From the NCBI GenBank assembly GCA_963521185.1, contig CAUQTV010000004.1, forward strand, positions 248,001 to 312,000: 64,000 nt of DNA, written 5' to 3'. Below, in pieces: positions 49,796-58,185 of this stretch. Numbering within the stretch: the stretch's first letter is position 1; each line of letters opens with the position of its first letter. Origin of the DNA: Enterobacter_D sp963521185. GTDB taxonomy: Bacteria > Pseudomonadota > Gammaproteobacteria > Enterobacterales > Enterobacteriaceae. The notes under the pieces are model-generated. The model ran no database searches, was not told the DNA's origin, and saw nothing but the letters and a program-made list of their open reading frames with translations. A program made the translations under genes and the position numbers.

Positions 49796-50251
49796 ATGAA
49801 AACGACACCGACCTTACCAGCGAAAGCCCTGCTTGAACTGGATAATCAACTTTGCTTTGCGCTCTATTCAACGAATCTGGCGCTGCATAAAGTGTATCGC
49901 CAGCTGCTGACGCCGCTCAATCTGACCTATCCGCAGTATCTGGTTATGCTGGTGCTGTGGCAGAAAGACGACGTGACCGTGTCAGACATTGGCGAGCGGC
50001 TGTTCCTGGATTCCGCCACGCTGACGCCGTTATTAAAACGTCTCGAAAGCGCCGGACTGCTGACCCGTCAACGTTCGCGTCAGGATGAGCGTCAGGTTGC
50101 CGTCACGCTGACGGAGAAGGGGCACGCGCTGCAAGAGCAGGCGCTGAGTATCCCGGATACGGTACGCTGCTCTACCGCCTGCGACACGCAGACGCTGATG
50201 TCGCTTAAGCAGGAGCTGGAATACCTGCGCGAAAAGTTACAGAAGGCATAA
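49796..50251 (+). CDS. ohrR: OhrR, MarR-family organic-peroxide sensor
   Basis: 151 residues. A MarR winged-helix protein whose reactive cysteine, Cys20 in LDNQLCFALYS, is at the OhrR position; two further cysteines (Cys125, 129) could form the disulfide with it, the two-Cys type. The wing contains RSRQDERQVAVTLT. On oxidation by organic hydroperoxides it should release the ohr promoter. It lies 85 bp upstream of ohr on the same strand. E. coli K-12 has no ohrR-ohr pair at this place. Confidence 0.93.
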   Translation: MKTTPTLPAKALLELDNQLCFALYSTNLALHKVYRQLLTPLNLTYPQYLVMLVLWQKDDVTVSDIGERLFLDSATLTPLLKRLESAGLLTRQRSRQDERQVAVTLTEKGHALQEQALSIPDTVRCSTACDTQTLMSLKQELEYLREKLQKA

Positions 50252-50284
50252 CGACCACCCGTGGTGGCGTTGTGTTAAACAGAT

Positions 50285-50300
50285 AAATAGCACGCTATTT
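50285..50300. promoter_or_regulatory. Palindrome before ohr
   Basis: AAATAGC-AC-GCTATTT is a perfect 16-bp inverted repeat 36 bp before the ohr start. It does not resemble the CAATT-type site before ohrR, so it may be a different operator or a hairpin in the ohrR-ohr message. Confidence 0.55.
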
Positions 50301-50336
50301 TATAGCGCTCAATCTAGCAAACAAAAGGAACCTGTC

Positions 50337-50765
50337 ATGTCTTTAGAAAAAGTGATTTACACCGCAGTGGCCAAAGTTACCGGTGGCCGTGATGGCCGCG
50401 CAACCTCTCCTGACGGCGTACTCGACATCAAACTGGGCGTGCCAAAAGAGATGGGCGGTACGGGTGGCGCAGCCACTAACCCAGAGCAGCTGTTTGCCGC
50501 AGGCTACTCCGCCTGCTTCTTTGGCGCGATGAAGTTTGTTTCCGGTCGCGACAAAATTGCCCTGCCGAAAGACGCGTTTATTGAAGGCGAAGTGGGCATC
50601 GGGCCGCTGCCGACCGGCTTTGGCATTGAAGTGAAACTGAACATTCACCTCGAAGGGATGGATGCGGCTGAGGCGAAAAAACTGGTGGATGCGGCGCATA
50701 TCGTTTGCCCTTACTCCAATGCGACGCGCGGTAACATCGACGTCACGCTAAACGTCATTGCCTGA
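50337..50765 (+). CDS. ohr: Organic hydroperoxide reductase Ohr
   Basis: 142 residues, the normal Ohr length. This Cys-based peroxidase reduces fatty-acid and other organic hydroperoxides using lipoylated proteins as reductant. The peroxidatic Cys60 is in AAGYSACFFGA, the resolving Cys124 in HIVCPYSNATRGN, and the catalytic Arg in GGRDGRATS. AAAAGGAACC precedes the ATG. It takes lipoyl groups as electron donors, so lplA at 24.9 kb is functionally linked. Confidence 0.96.
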   Translation: MSLEKVIYTAVAKVTGGRDGRATSPDGVLDIKLGVPKEMGGTGGAATNPEQLFAAGYSACFFGAMKFVSGRDKIALPKDAFIEGEVGIGPLPTGFGIEVKLNIHLEGMDAAEAKKLVDAAHIVCPYSNATRGNIDVTLNVIA

Positions 50766-50839
50766 TTTTCGCGACCAATACCAGGGTCATTTTAAACGGA
50801 AGTGTTGGTGGCCTGATTAGGCTACCGCTTCCTGTATCT

Positions 50840-50885
50840 CGTTGATACATCAACGATTCAAGCCGGGGACACCCGGCTTTCTTTT
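50840..50885. terminator. Two hairpins after ohr
   Basis: CGTTGAT-AC-ATCAACG (50840-50855) is a perfect palindrome, followed by AGCCGGG-GACA-CCCGGCT (50861-50878) and TTCTTTT, an intrinsic terminator for ohr. They separate ohr from the dnaT promoter region. Confidence 0.85.
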
Positions 50886-50982
50886 CTGCACTGCTTTCCC
50901 GTGGCCTCTCTGTGCTACTATGTCCTCCTATCGCATGCGGACCCCTCCGCTGTGTTTGTTTTAGCCCGTTCGAGATAGCAAA

Positions 50983-51522
50983 ATGTCGTCCAGAATCCTG
51001 TCCACTAACGTCATCGGCATCGATGATTTTATGCGCGATCACGCAAGCGTTCTGCCGCAGGCGCAGAGCGGTACCGTGGCCGTGTTTGCCAATAATGCGC
51101 CCGCGTTTTATGCGCTGACGCCCGCGCGCCTGGCGCAGTTACTGGAACTGGAAGCCCGGCTTGACCGCCCGGCGAGCGACGTCTCGCTGGACGCGCAATT
51201 TTATGACGATCCCGTCGCCGCGCCGGTGCAGGTTCCGATGGGTAAATTTGCCCTCTACGCTGGCTGGCAGCCGGATGCCGATTTTCAGCGCCTCGCCGCG
51301 CTGTGGGGCATTGCGCTGACGCAACCGGTGACGCCGGAAGAGCTGGCCTCGTTCGTGGCTTACTGGCAGGCGGAAGGCAAAGTGTTCCATCACGTTCAGT
51401 GGCAGCAAAAACTGGCCCGCAGCGTGCAAATCAGCCGCGCCAGCCAGGGCAACGCGCCGAAGCGCGATGTCAACTCGCTGTCCGAACCCGATAACCACAT
51501 TCCCCCAGGTTTCAGAGGATAA
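50983..51522 (+). CDS. dnaT: Primosomal protein DnaT (primosomal protein i)
   Basis: 179 residues, the E. coli length. DnaT works with PriA and PriB to reload DnaB at stalled forks through DnaC. The N-terminal SSRILSTNVIGIDDF and central VAVFANNAPAFYALTPARLAQLL are conserved; the C-terminal FVAYWQAEGKVFHHVQWQQKLARSVQ segment binds single-stranded DNA. In E. coli yjjP and yjjB come upstream; here ohr does. dnaC starts 2 bp after its stop. Confidence 0.95.
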   Translation: MSSRILSTNVIGIDDFMRDHASVLPQAQSGTVAVFANNAPAFYALTPARLAQLLELEARLDRPASDVSLDAQFYDDPVAAPVQVPMGKFALYAGWQPDADFQRLAALWGIALTQPVTPEELASFVAYWQAEGKVFHHVQWQQKLARSVQISRASQGNAPKRDVNSLSEPDNHIPPGFRG

Positions 51523-51524
51523 AG

Positions 51525-52262
51525 ATGAAAAACGTCGGCGAACTGATGAAACGGCTGCAAAGAATGATGCCTGCGCACGTCCAGCCCGCGTTCAAAACGG
51601 GTGAAGAGCTTCTGGCCTGGCAAAAAGAGCAGGGTGAAATTCGCGCCGCCGCCCTCGCCCGTGAGAACCGGGCGATGAAAATGCAGCGCACCTTTAACCG
51701 CTCCGGCATTCGCCCTTTGCATCAGAACTGCTCTTTCGATAACTATCGCGTTGAGAACGAAGGCCAGATGAACGCGCTGGGCAAGGCGCGTCAGTACGTT
51801 GAGGAGTTCGATGGCAACATCGCCAGCTTTATCTTCTCCGGCAAACCGGGAACCGGTAAAAACCATCTTGCCGCCGCCATTTGCAACGAACTGCTGCTGC
51901 GCGGTAAATCGGTGCTGATTATCACCGTGGCTGACATCATGTCGGCGATGAAAGACACCTTCACCAATCGCGAAACCAGTGAAGAGCAATTGCTCAACGA
52001 TCTGAGTAACGTCGATTTGCTGGTGATCGACGAGATCGGCATGCAGTCAGAATCGCGCTACGAGAAGGTGATCATCAATCAGATCGTCGACCGACGCTCA
52101 TCCTCCAAACGCCCCACCGGTATGCTGACCAACAGCAATATTGAAGAGATGAACAAGCTGCTCGGCGAGCGTGTGATGGACAGGATGCGGCTGGGCAACA
52201 GCCTGTGGGTGATTTTCAACTGGGACAGCTACCGCAGCCGCGTGACCGGCAAAGAGTATTGA
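51525..52262 (+). CDS. dnaC: DNA replication protein DnaC, helicase loader
   Basis: 245 residues, the E. coli length. This AAA+ ATPase delivers DnaB helicase to the origin and restart sites. The N-terminal DnaB-binding stretch (1-50) precedes the Walker A FSGKPGTGKNHLAAA (about 103-117), Walker B LLVIDEIG (about 165-172) and the arginine-finger region ERVMDRM. It is coupled to dnaT with a 2-bp gap; yjjA follows 87 bp later. Confidence 0.97.
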   Translation: MKNVGELMKRLQRMMPAHVQPAFKTGEELLAWQKEQGEIRAAALARENRAMKMQRTFNRSGIRPLHQNCSFDNYRVENEGQMNALGKARQYVEEFDGNIASFIFSGKPGTGKNHLAAAICNELLLRGKSVLIITVADIMSAMKDTFTNRETSEEQLLNDLSNVDLLVIDEIGMQSESRYEKVIINQIVDRRSSSKRPTGMLTNSNIEEMNKLLGERVMDRMRLGNSLWVIFNWDSYRSRVTGKEY

Positions 52263-52279
52263 GAGCATTCCGAGCACGT

Positions 52280-52333
52280 GATGCCCGGGCCGCCAGTGTA
52301 TACTGGGCGCGTTTCCGGCCCGCTGCGGGCATC
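52280..52333. promoter_or_regulatory. Nested inverted repeats enclosing a -10-like box before yjjA
   Basis: GATGCCCG (52280-52287) pairs with CGGGCATC (52326-52333), GGCCG with CGGCC inside, and at the centre CCAGT-GTAT-ACTGG encloses TATACT, a good -10. The 54-bp segment could be a large hairpin ending the dnaC message, a promoter inside an operator, or both. Confidence 0.6.
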
Positions 52334-52349
52334 ACGAAGAGTAAGTCAT

Positions 52350-52844
52350 ATGAAAGCCATCAAACGTCTTCTTTGCTGCGCCATTGTCGGCAGCGCCCTC
52401 CTCTCCACGACCGCGAATGCCGCGTCATGGCAGGACTCCCTCTCCAGCGCGGCGAGCCAGCTTAGCCAGAACAACAGCTCTCAGCAGCAGGGCGGCATGT
52501 CCCTCTCCTCGCTGACCGGTTTACTCAACGGTGGCAGCCAGACGCTGAGCGCCGATACCATGAATAACGCCGCCGGGATCTTAGGCTACTGCGTTAAAAA
52601 CAAGCTGGCGTCCGTGACCAACACGGAGAACATCAAGAACCAGGTGATGGATAAACTGGGGCTGAGCACGCCGGAGCAGCAACAAAAAGATACAAATTAC
52701 CTCGACGGTATTCAGGGCCTGCTGAACACCAAAGAGGGCGAGCAATTAAGCCTGAGCAGCATCGGCAACTCCCCGCTGGCGGAAAAAGTGAAAACCAAAG
52801 CCTGCGATATTGTGCTGAAACAAGGCGTTGGATTCCTCTCCTGA
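52350..52844 (+). CDS. yjjA: Secreted protein YjjA (DUF2501)
   Basis: 164 residues, the E. coli length. A signal peptide (KAIKRLLCCAIVGSALLSTTANA, cleavage before ASWQD) precedes a small helical domain with two Cys (in ILGYCVKNK and KACDIVL) that may form a disulfide in the periplasm. The segment after the signal is Ser/Gln-rich. Function is unknown. An upstream extension of 24 codons lies in the inverted-repeat region and is rejected; AAGAGTAAG precedes MKAIKR. In E. coli it likewise follows dnaC. Confidence 0.92.
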   Translation: MKAIKRLLCCAIVGSALLSTTANAASWQDSLSSAASQLSQNNSSQQQGGMSLSSLTGLLNGGSQTLSADTMNNAAGILGYCVKNKLASVTNTENIKNQVMDKLGLSTPEQQQKDTNYLDGIQGLLNTKEGEQLSLSSIGNSPLAEKVKTKACDIVLKQGVGFLS

Positions 52845-53118
52845 CGTGACAAAACGCCGCGTTTTCGCCCCCCGGGGTGAGATCGCGGCGACACCCTCTC
52901 TTTCTCCCCGTCGACCCGCGTTAAACGCCCTGCCCACAGGTGAGACGTGTGTCAAAAAATGCCCTTTCTAAACCAATTCTGAACAACTGCACGATTTAAT
53001 GACACTAGAATTGCAGCTATGTGACATCGCATTTACATTGGTACTCCATAAAAATGGGTAGTCCATAAAAAAGAGATAACTGGCCAGCCGAATGACTGGC
53101 GCTGATGAGGATAGGCTG

Positions 53119-55410
53119 TTGTCCGAGATGCTCTCTCTCGCCCTTTTTCTTGCCTCCGTGGTGATTTATGCCTGGAAAGCAGGTCGTAACACCTGGTGGT
53201 TTACCGCCACTCTTTTGGTGCTGGGCTTATGTGTTGTACTAAATATCACCCTCTATGCCAGCGACTACTTTACCGGTGACGGCATTAACGACGCGGTGCT
53301 CTACACGTTGACCAACAGTCTGACGGGTGCGGGTGTGAGTAAATACTTACTTCCGGGTGCAGGCGTGATCATCGCGCTGGTCGCCGTCTTCGGTGCGCTC
53401 GGCTGGGTGCTGCGCCGTCGCCGCCATTTGCCCTACCATTTTGGCTACAGCCTGGTGGCACTGCTGCTGGCGCTGGGGTCGGTGGATGCCAGCCCGGCGT
53501 TTCGCCAAATTTCTGAGCTGGTAAAATCGCAATCCCGCGAGGGCGATCCCGATTTTGCCCTATGGTACAAAGAGCCGTCGAAAAGCATTCCGCAGCCGAA
53601 ACTCAACCTGGTCTATATCTATGGCGAAAGCCTTGAGCGCACCTACTTTGATGACGCGGCGTTTCCGGGCCTGACGCCGGAGCTGGGAGCCATCAAAAAC
53701 GAAGGGCTGGATTTTACCCACACCGCACAGCTGCCAGGCACGGATTACACCATTGCCGGGATGGTGGCCTCCCAGTGCGGCATTCCACTGTTTGCGCCGT
53801 TTGAAGGCAACGCGTCGGCGTCAATGTCGAGCTTCTTCCCGCACAATATCTGCCTTGGCGATATCCTGAAAAATTCCGGTTACCAGAACTACTTTGTGCA
53901 GGGCGCGAACCTGCGCTTTGCCGGTAAAGACGTGTTTCTGAAATCACATGGCTTTGAGCACTTAATCGGGGCCGAAGAGCTAAAAACCACCGTTGCCGAT
54001 CCGACCTACCGCAATGACTGGGGTTTCTACGACGACACCGTGCTCGACGAGGTGTGGCAAAAATTCGAAACCCTGTCGAAAAGCGGGCAGCGCTTCTCAC
54101 TGTTTGCACTGACGGTGGACACCCATCATCCGGATGGTTTTATCTCGCGCACCTGCACGCGGAAAAAATACGAGGTTGATGGCAAAACGAATCAGTCCTT
54201 TAGCGCCGTCACCTGTAGCCAGCAGCACATTGCCGCGCTGATCAACAAGATCAAAGCGTCGCCGTGGTTTAAAGACACGGTGATTGTGGTGTCGTCTGAC
54301 CATCTGGCGATGAACAACACCGCGTGGAAATACCTTAATAAGCAGGATCGCAACAATTTGTTCTTTGTGCTGCGCGGAGACCAGCCGCAGCAGGACACGC
54401 TCGGCGTGAAGCGTAACTCAATGGATAACGGCGCAACGGTGCTGGACATTCTCGGCGGCGATAACTTTATTGGCCTGGGTCGCAGCAGCCTGTCCGGGCA
54501 GTCGCTCTCCGAATCTTTCCTCAACATGAAAGAGAAAGTGCTGGCGTGGAAGCCGGACATTATTCGGCTGTGGAACTTCCCGAAAGAGATGAAAGATTTC
54601 ACCATCGACACCGACACGCGGATGATTGCGTTCGGCGGCAACCGCTTCCGCCTGCCGCTGCTGGTGCGCGTGTCGGATAAACGCATCGAGCCGCTGCCGG
54701 AAAGCGAATACTCCGCGCCGCTGCGCTACCAGCTGGCGGACTTTGCGCCGCGCGACAACTTCGTCTGGATCGACGAGTGCTACAAAATGGGCCAGCTTTG
54801 GTCGCCGCAGTTTGCGCTCTCAACCGACTGGTGCGTGTCGCAGGGCCAGCTGGGCGGCCAGCAAATGGTTCAGCGGGTGGACAAAAAACAGTGGCAGGGT
54901 AAAACCGCGTTTAAGGACACGGTGATCGACACCACGCGCTATCAACGAAACATCGACCTGCTGAAAATCGGCGATAACGACATTCGCTATAAGGCCGACA
55001 GCTTTATCTTTAACGTCGCGGGTGCGCCGGAAGAGGTGAAACAGTTTAGCGGCATTTCACGCCCGGAAAGCTGGGGGCGCTGGTCTAACGCCCAGTTGGG
55101 CGAGGAAGTGAAAATTGAATACGCCGCGCCGCTGCCCGCACAGTTTGATCTGGTGATCACCGCCAAAGCCTATGGCCCGAACGCGAACAAACCGATCCCG
55201 GTGCGCGTGGGCAATAGCGAGCAAACGCTGACGCTGGGTAACGACGTCACCACCACCACGCTGCGCTTTGAGAACCCTTCGCACAGCAACACGCTGACCA
55301 TTGTGCCGCCGGATCCGCAGTCCACCAACGACGGCAATATCCTCGGCCACTCGCCGCGTAAACTGGGCATCGGCATGGTAGAGATCAAAGTGGTGAAAAC
55401 GGACGGTTAA
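53119..55410 (+). CDS. opgB: Phosphoglycerol transferase I, OpgB
   Basis: 763 residues from a TTG, the E. coli length. It moves sn-glycerol 1-phosphate from phosphatidylglycerol to osmoregulated periplasmic glucans. Four membrane segments (about 1-20, 28-48, 73-95, 110-130) are followed by a large periplasmic sulfatase-like domain: YIYGESLERTYF holds a metal Glu, GTDYTIAGMVASQCGIPL the Thr nucleophile, DTHHPDGF and VSSDHLAMNN the other metal residues. GAGGATAGG lies before TTG; ATG codons nearby do not fit the family start. No lgo genes separate it from tsr as they do in E. coli. Confidence 0.95.
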   Translation: MSEMLSLALFLASVVIYAWKAGRNTWWFTATLLVLGLCVVLNITLYASDYFTGDGINDAVLYTLTNSLTGAGVSKYLLPGAGVIIALVAVFGALGWVLRRRRHLPYHFGYSLVALLLALGSVDASPAFRQISELVKSQSREGDPDFALWYKEPSKSIPQPKLNLVYIYGESLERTYFDDAAFPGLTPELGAIKNEGLDFTHTAQLPGTDYTIAGMVASQCGIPLFAPFEGNASASMSSFFPHNICLGDILKNSGYQNYFVQGANLRFAGKDVFLKSHGFEHLIGAEELKTTVADPTYRNDWGFYDDTVLDEVWQKFETLSKSGQRFSLFALTVDTHHPDGFISRTCTRKKYEVDGKTNQSFSAVTCSQQHIAALINKIKASPWFKDTVIVVSSDHLAMNNTAWKYLNKQDRNNLFFVLRGDQPQQDTLGVKRNSMDNGATVLDILGGDNFIGLGRSSLSGQSLSESFLNMKEKVLAWKPDIIRLWNFPKEMKDFTIDTDTRMIAFGGNRFRLPLLVRVSDKRIEPLPESEYSAPLRYQLADFAPRDNFVWIDECYKMGQLWSPQFALSTDWCVSQGQLGGQQMVQRVDKKQWQGKTAFKDTVIDTTRYQRNIDLLKIGDNDIRYKADSFIFNVAGAPEEVKQFSGISRPESWGRWSNAQLGEEVKIEYAAPLPAQFDLVITAKAYGPNANKPIPVRVGNSEQTLTLGNDVTTTTLRFENPSHSNTLTIVPPDPQSTNDGNILGHSPRKLGIGMVEIKVVKTDG

Positions 55411-55418
55411 CGAGAAAA

Positions 55419-55440
55419 GCGCCCTGTTTGCACAGGGCGC
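55419..55440 (-). terminator. Terminator of tsr
   Basis: Perfect 9-bp stem GCGCCCTGT/ACAGGGCGC with loop TTGC; on the minus strand it is followed by TTTTCTC. It lies 17 bp after the tsr stop and also close to the convergent opgB stop. Confidence 0.85.
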
Positions 55441-55457
55441 ATGACTTACAGTGAGGA

Positions 55458-57119
55458 TCAGAAGGTTTCCCAGTTGTCATCCGTGGCAACGATTTTACGC
55501 TGCGGGATGACGTGAGAGGCAACCGTTGCAGAGGCCTGCGCGGCTGGCGTATTGCGAGGTTCACGGCGGGTGCGGAAGACGGCAACCGCCTGCGTCAGAC
55601 GGCTGGCCTGTTCTTCCAGCGCGGCCGCGGCGGCAGCGGACTCTTCCACCAGCGAGGCGTTCTGCTGAGTCACGCGGTCCATCTCGGCCACGGCGAGGCC
55701 CACCTGGTCAATCCCACGGCTTTGCTCGTCAGACGCAGAGGCGATTTCACCCATGATGTCGGTCACGCGGGTGACCGCATTGACGATTTCATCCATGGTT
55801 TCGCCCGCGCTTTCCACCAGCGTAGAGCCGAGATCAACGCGTCCTACCGAGTCCTCAATCAGACTCTTAATTTCACGCGCCGCCTGCGCACTGCGCTGTG
55901 CGAGGTTACGCACTTCACCTGCTACCACCGCGAACCCACGCCCCTGCTCGCCCGCACGCGCGGCTTCTACCGCGGCGTTCAGCGCCAGAATGTTGGTCTG
56001 GAAAGCAATGCCGTCGATCACGCTAATGATGTCGGCGATTTTCTGCGAGCTACCGGCGATGTCACGCATGGTTTGCACCACGTTATCCACCACTTTGCCG
56101 CCTTTCTGCGCGGTTTCTGACGCGCTAAGCGCCAGCTGGCTCGCCTGACGGGCGTTCTCGGCGTTCTGTTTCACCGTCGCGGTCAGCTCTTCCATGCTGG
56201 CGGCGGTCTCTTCCAGAGACGCGGCCTGCTGTTCAGTACGGGAAGAGAGATCGTTATTGCCCGCAGAAATTTCGCTGGCACCGCTGTAAATCGCATCTGC
56301 ACCGCTACGCACATCGCCCACCGTGCGCACCAGTTCACTCTGCATGTGACGCAGGCTGTGCGCCAGTTGCCCCATCTCGTTGGTGCCGTGGACTTCAATG
56401 TGCTGTTCCAGATCGCCACCGGCGATGTGGCTGATGCTCTCCACCAGACGTTGCAGCGGTGCAATCAGCACACGCTTGATACCGAACCAGACGCACAGAA
56501 TCACCGCCAGTACCACCAGCAGTACGCTGATGATGATCCAGACCGCCATACTGTACGAGCTATTGTTATCGGCAACGGCGGTGTCATACAGACGATCGTT
56601 TTGCTGCAAATACGCGACGTACTGCTTTTCAAATCCGTCCTGATAACCCTGCGTCGGCTGGTCGAAGAACTCGTTGATTTTCCCCGCGCCCAACAGCTGA
56701 ATCAGCTCAGCCAGCGCACCGTGGTAAATGTCGTAGTTGCGTTTGATTTCAGCGGCAGCGGATTCACTCTGGCGCGGATCGCGCGGCAGGGCTTCGTACT
56801 CACCCCAGTGAACTTCTGCCTGCTTGAGGGAGGTGCTGGCAATCTGCATCAGATCGGCCACGGTCGCGCCGCTGCCAATGTTGTTCTGATCCATCATGTA
56901 GCGGATCCCGGCACGGTTCAGCGTGTTACGGGTCTGCAACAGCGCCACCCAGCTGCCATTCAGCGTCGACTGCTGGGCGCGAATGGTTTGCAGAACGGTG
57001 AAGTTTTCTTTGTCGTGTTTCAGGGCGTTAAAGAACAAGCCGCCTGAGGTAAGTTGTAAAAGGCCAAACAATCCCAGAACCAGAAGTAAGCTGGTCACAA
57101 TTTTAATACGATTTAACAT
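55458..57119 (-). CDS. tsr: Serine chemoreceptor Tsr
   Basis: 553 residues (E. coli 551). This methyl-accepting chemotaxis protein senses serine and AI-2 and signals through CheW/CheA. TM1 (about 8-30), a periplasmic four-helix domain with the serine-pocket segment NTLNRAGIRYMMDQNN (about 63-78) intact, TM2 (about 190-212), a HAMP linker, and the cytoplasmic hairpin with the strictly conserved tip IDGIAFQTNILALNAAVEAARAGEQGRGFAVVA. The C-terminal NWETF binds CheR and CheB. Its presence, with a sigma-28 promoter, shows a motile organism. Confidence 0.97.
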   Translation of the reverse strand: MLNRIKIVTSLLLVLGLFGLLQLTSGGLFFNALKHDKENFTVLQTIRAQQSTLNGSWVALLQTRNTLNRAGIRYMMDQNNIGSGATVADLMQIASTSLKQAEVHWGEYEALPRDPRQSESAAAEIKRNYDIYHGALAELIQLLGAGKINEFFDQPTQGYQDGFEKQYVAYLQQNDRLYDTAVADNNSSYSMAVWIIISVLLVVLAVILCVWFGIKRVLIAPLQRLVESISHIAGGDLEQHIEVHGTNEMGQLAHSLRHMQSELVRTVGDVRSGADAIYSGASEISAGNNDLSSRTEQQAASLEETAASMEELTATVKQNAENARQASQLALSASETAQKGGKVVDNVVQTMRDIAGSSQKIADIISVIDGIAFQTNILALNAAVEAARAGEQGRGFAVVAGEVRNLAQRSAQAAREIKSLIEDSVGRVDLGSTLVESAGETMDEIVNAVTRVTDIMGEIASASDEQSRGIDQVGLAVAEMDRVTQQNASLVEESAAAAAALEEQASRLTQAVAVFRTRREPRNTPAAQASATVASHVIPQRKIVATDDNWETF

Positions 57120-57149
57120 GTTCTCTCTTTCCTTTAGACGGATAACAGT

Positions 57150-57176
57150 TTTTCGGCCTGGTGGGAGAAAACTTTA
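57150..57176 (-). promoter_or_regulatory. Flagellar sigma-28 (FliA) promoter of tsr
   Basis: On the minus strand TAAAGTTT, 11 bases, then GCCGAAAA; only one base differs from the FliA consensus TAAAGTTT-N11-GCCGATAA. It lies about 30 bp before the tsr start, so tsr is a late flagellar gene. Confidence 0.92.
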
Positions 57177-57367
57177 TGGAAAAAGATGCCCATCGTTTTC
57201 TGTCATCTCGCCTCAACACCCGTCATGTTCGTCCGTTCAGTAGCGTTTCCTCCTGTTAATTTTCATTGTGTTAATCAATCATTCGTTTTTATACCAGTAG
57301 TAAAATCATGGCTTTAAGTGAAGCTTTTTGCGCTTTATCCTTCTTTTTTTAAGGAAGGACTCTGCTA

Positions 57368-57910
57368 ATGATTGACCGCGATTTTGATCATCTCACCACC
57401 CTGTCGCACCTTTTCTTCGAACGCGAAGATATCCGTCAAAAACTCAACATCATTGATCAGTACAACATTTCAGGCTGGGAAATCTGGATGCAGATTGAGT
57501 TCGCCAATCTTCTGGTTTCCACGGGCCATGAATGGTGGCGTGAGCAAACGCTGGGTTCCGACCAGCGTAAAAATCCGGGACGTCCCTCCATGCGCACCGA
57601 TTTTTTGCTGCGTAAGAAGGGCTGGACGCAAGAGAGCTATATTGCGCTTGAGATGAAGCAAAACATCGACCCGACCTCATGCGTTAAAAACATGATTGCG
57701 GATCTGATCAAAACCGCCAAGATTAAACGTTCAGAGCTTGATTTGCGCAGCTTCTGGACGCTCGGCATCACACGCACAATCGAGCGCGATCGCCTTGAAT
57801 ATCTGATAGATAAGTATCTTGACGAAAAGTATTACCAGACAAAATCACGCAAAAAACATGTGTTGCTGAAGGAAATCGACCAGACGCCGTTCTGTTATAT
57901 TGTGATTTGA
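57368..57910 (+). CDS. Unrecognised 180-residue protein with a D-ExK nuclease-like pattern
   Basis: I do not recognise this family. The ORF starts behind AAGGAAGGA, a strong ribosome site, and codes for a charged, soluble protein with no signal peptide. Residues Glu44 (in WMQIEFANLL), Asp78 (in SMRTDFLLRKKG) and Glu95-x-Lys97 (in YIALEMKQN) have the order and spacing of the PD-(D/E)XK nuclease core, with strands on both sides and a helix after (NMIADLIKT). That is inference from pattern only. It stands alone between tsr and btsT, where E. coli has no gene, and its codon use looks ordinary. Confidence 0.8.
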   Translation: MIDRDFDHLTTLSHLFFEREDIRQKLNIIDQYNISGWEIWMQIEFANLLVSTGHEWWREQTLGSDQRKNPGRPSMRTDFLLRKKGWTQESYIALEMKQNIDPTSCVKNMIADLIKTAKIKRSELDLRSFWTLGITRTIERDRLEYLIDKYLDEKYYQTKSRKKHVLLKEIDQTPFCYIVI

Positions 57911-58185
57911 TCCCTGCACTGAATTGAATTGCATTGAATTGAAGATGGATTGCCGTGATAGCAATCCATTACACGTGATCACAGTCACACTATTGCCCGC
58001 ACCTCATCGCTTTACAAACCGCTTACACAGATTACCAACCGCTCACCCCTCGCTTTTGACCGCTCATTGAGTTAGCGCCCGTTTTTTGCGCGCTATTTGT
58101 CATGATCTGCCCCAGCAAGCTGTCATTTCAACACGTCAATATCACACTCAAATCGACCCAATTTGGTCTTAAAGCCAGGTCTACT
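57911..58185 (+). promoter_or_regulatory. btsT control region: CRP site and three BtsR-type direct repeats
   Basis: GTGA-N6-TCAC (57975-57988) is a perfect CRP core. Three 8-mers follow: ACCGCTTA (58018-58025), ACCGCTCA (58038-58045) and ACCGCTCA (58059-58066), starting 20 and 21 bp apart, so all lie on the same DNA face. As I recall, the E. coli pyruvate-responsive regulator BtsR binds ACCRCTYA direct repeats with a 13-bp spacer before btsT. Here the array has three units rather than two. Confidence 0.8.

Noticed and set aside
52861..53118. Possible gene in the yjjA-opgB gap
   Set aside because: Only short frames without start signals are seen; the segment more likely holds the yjjA 3' end and the opgB promoter.
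58018..58066. Regularly spaced short repeats as a possible CRISPR array
   Set aside because: Units are only 8 bp at 20-21 bp spacing, lie in a promoter and match BtsR-type sites; no cas genes are present.
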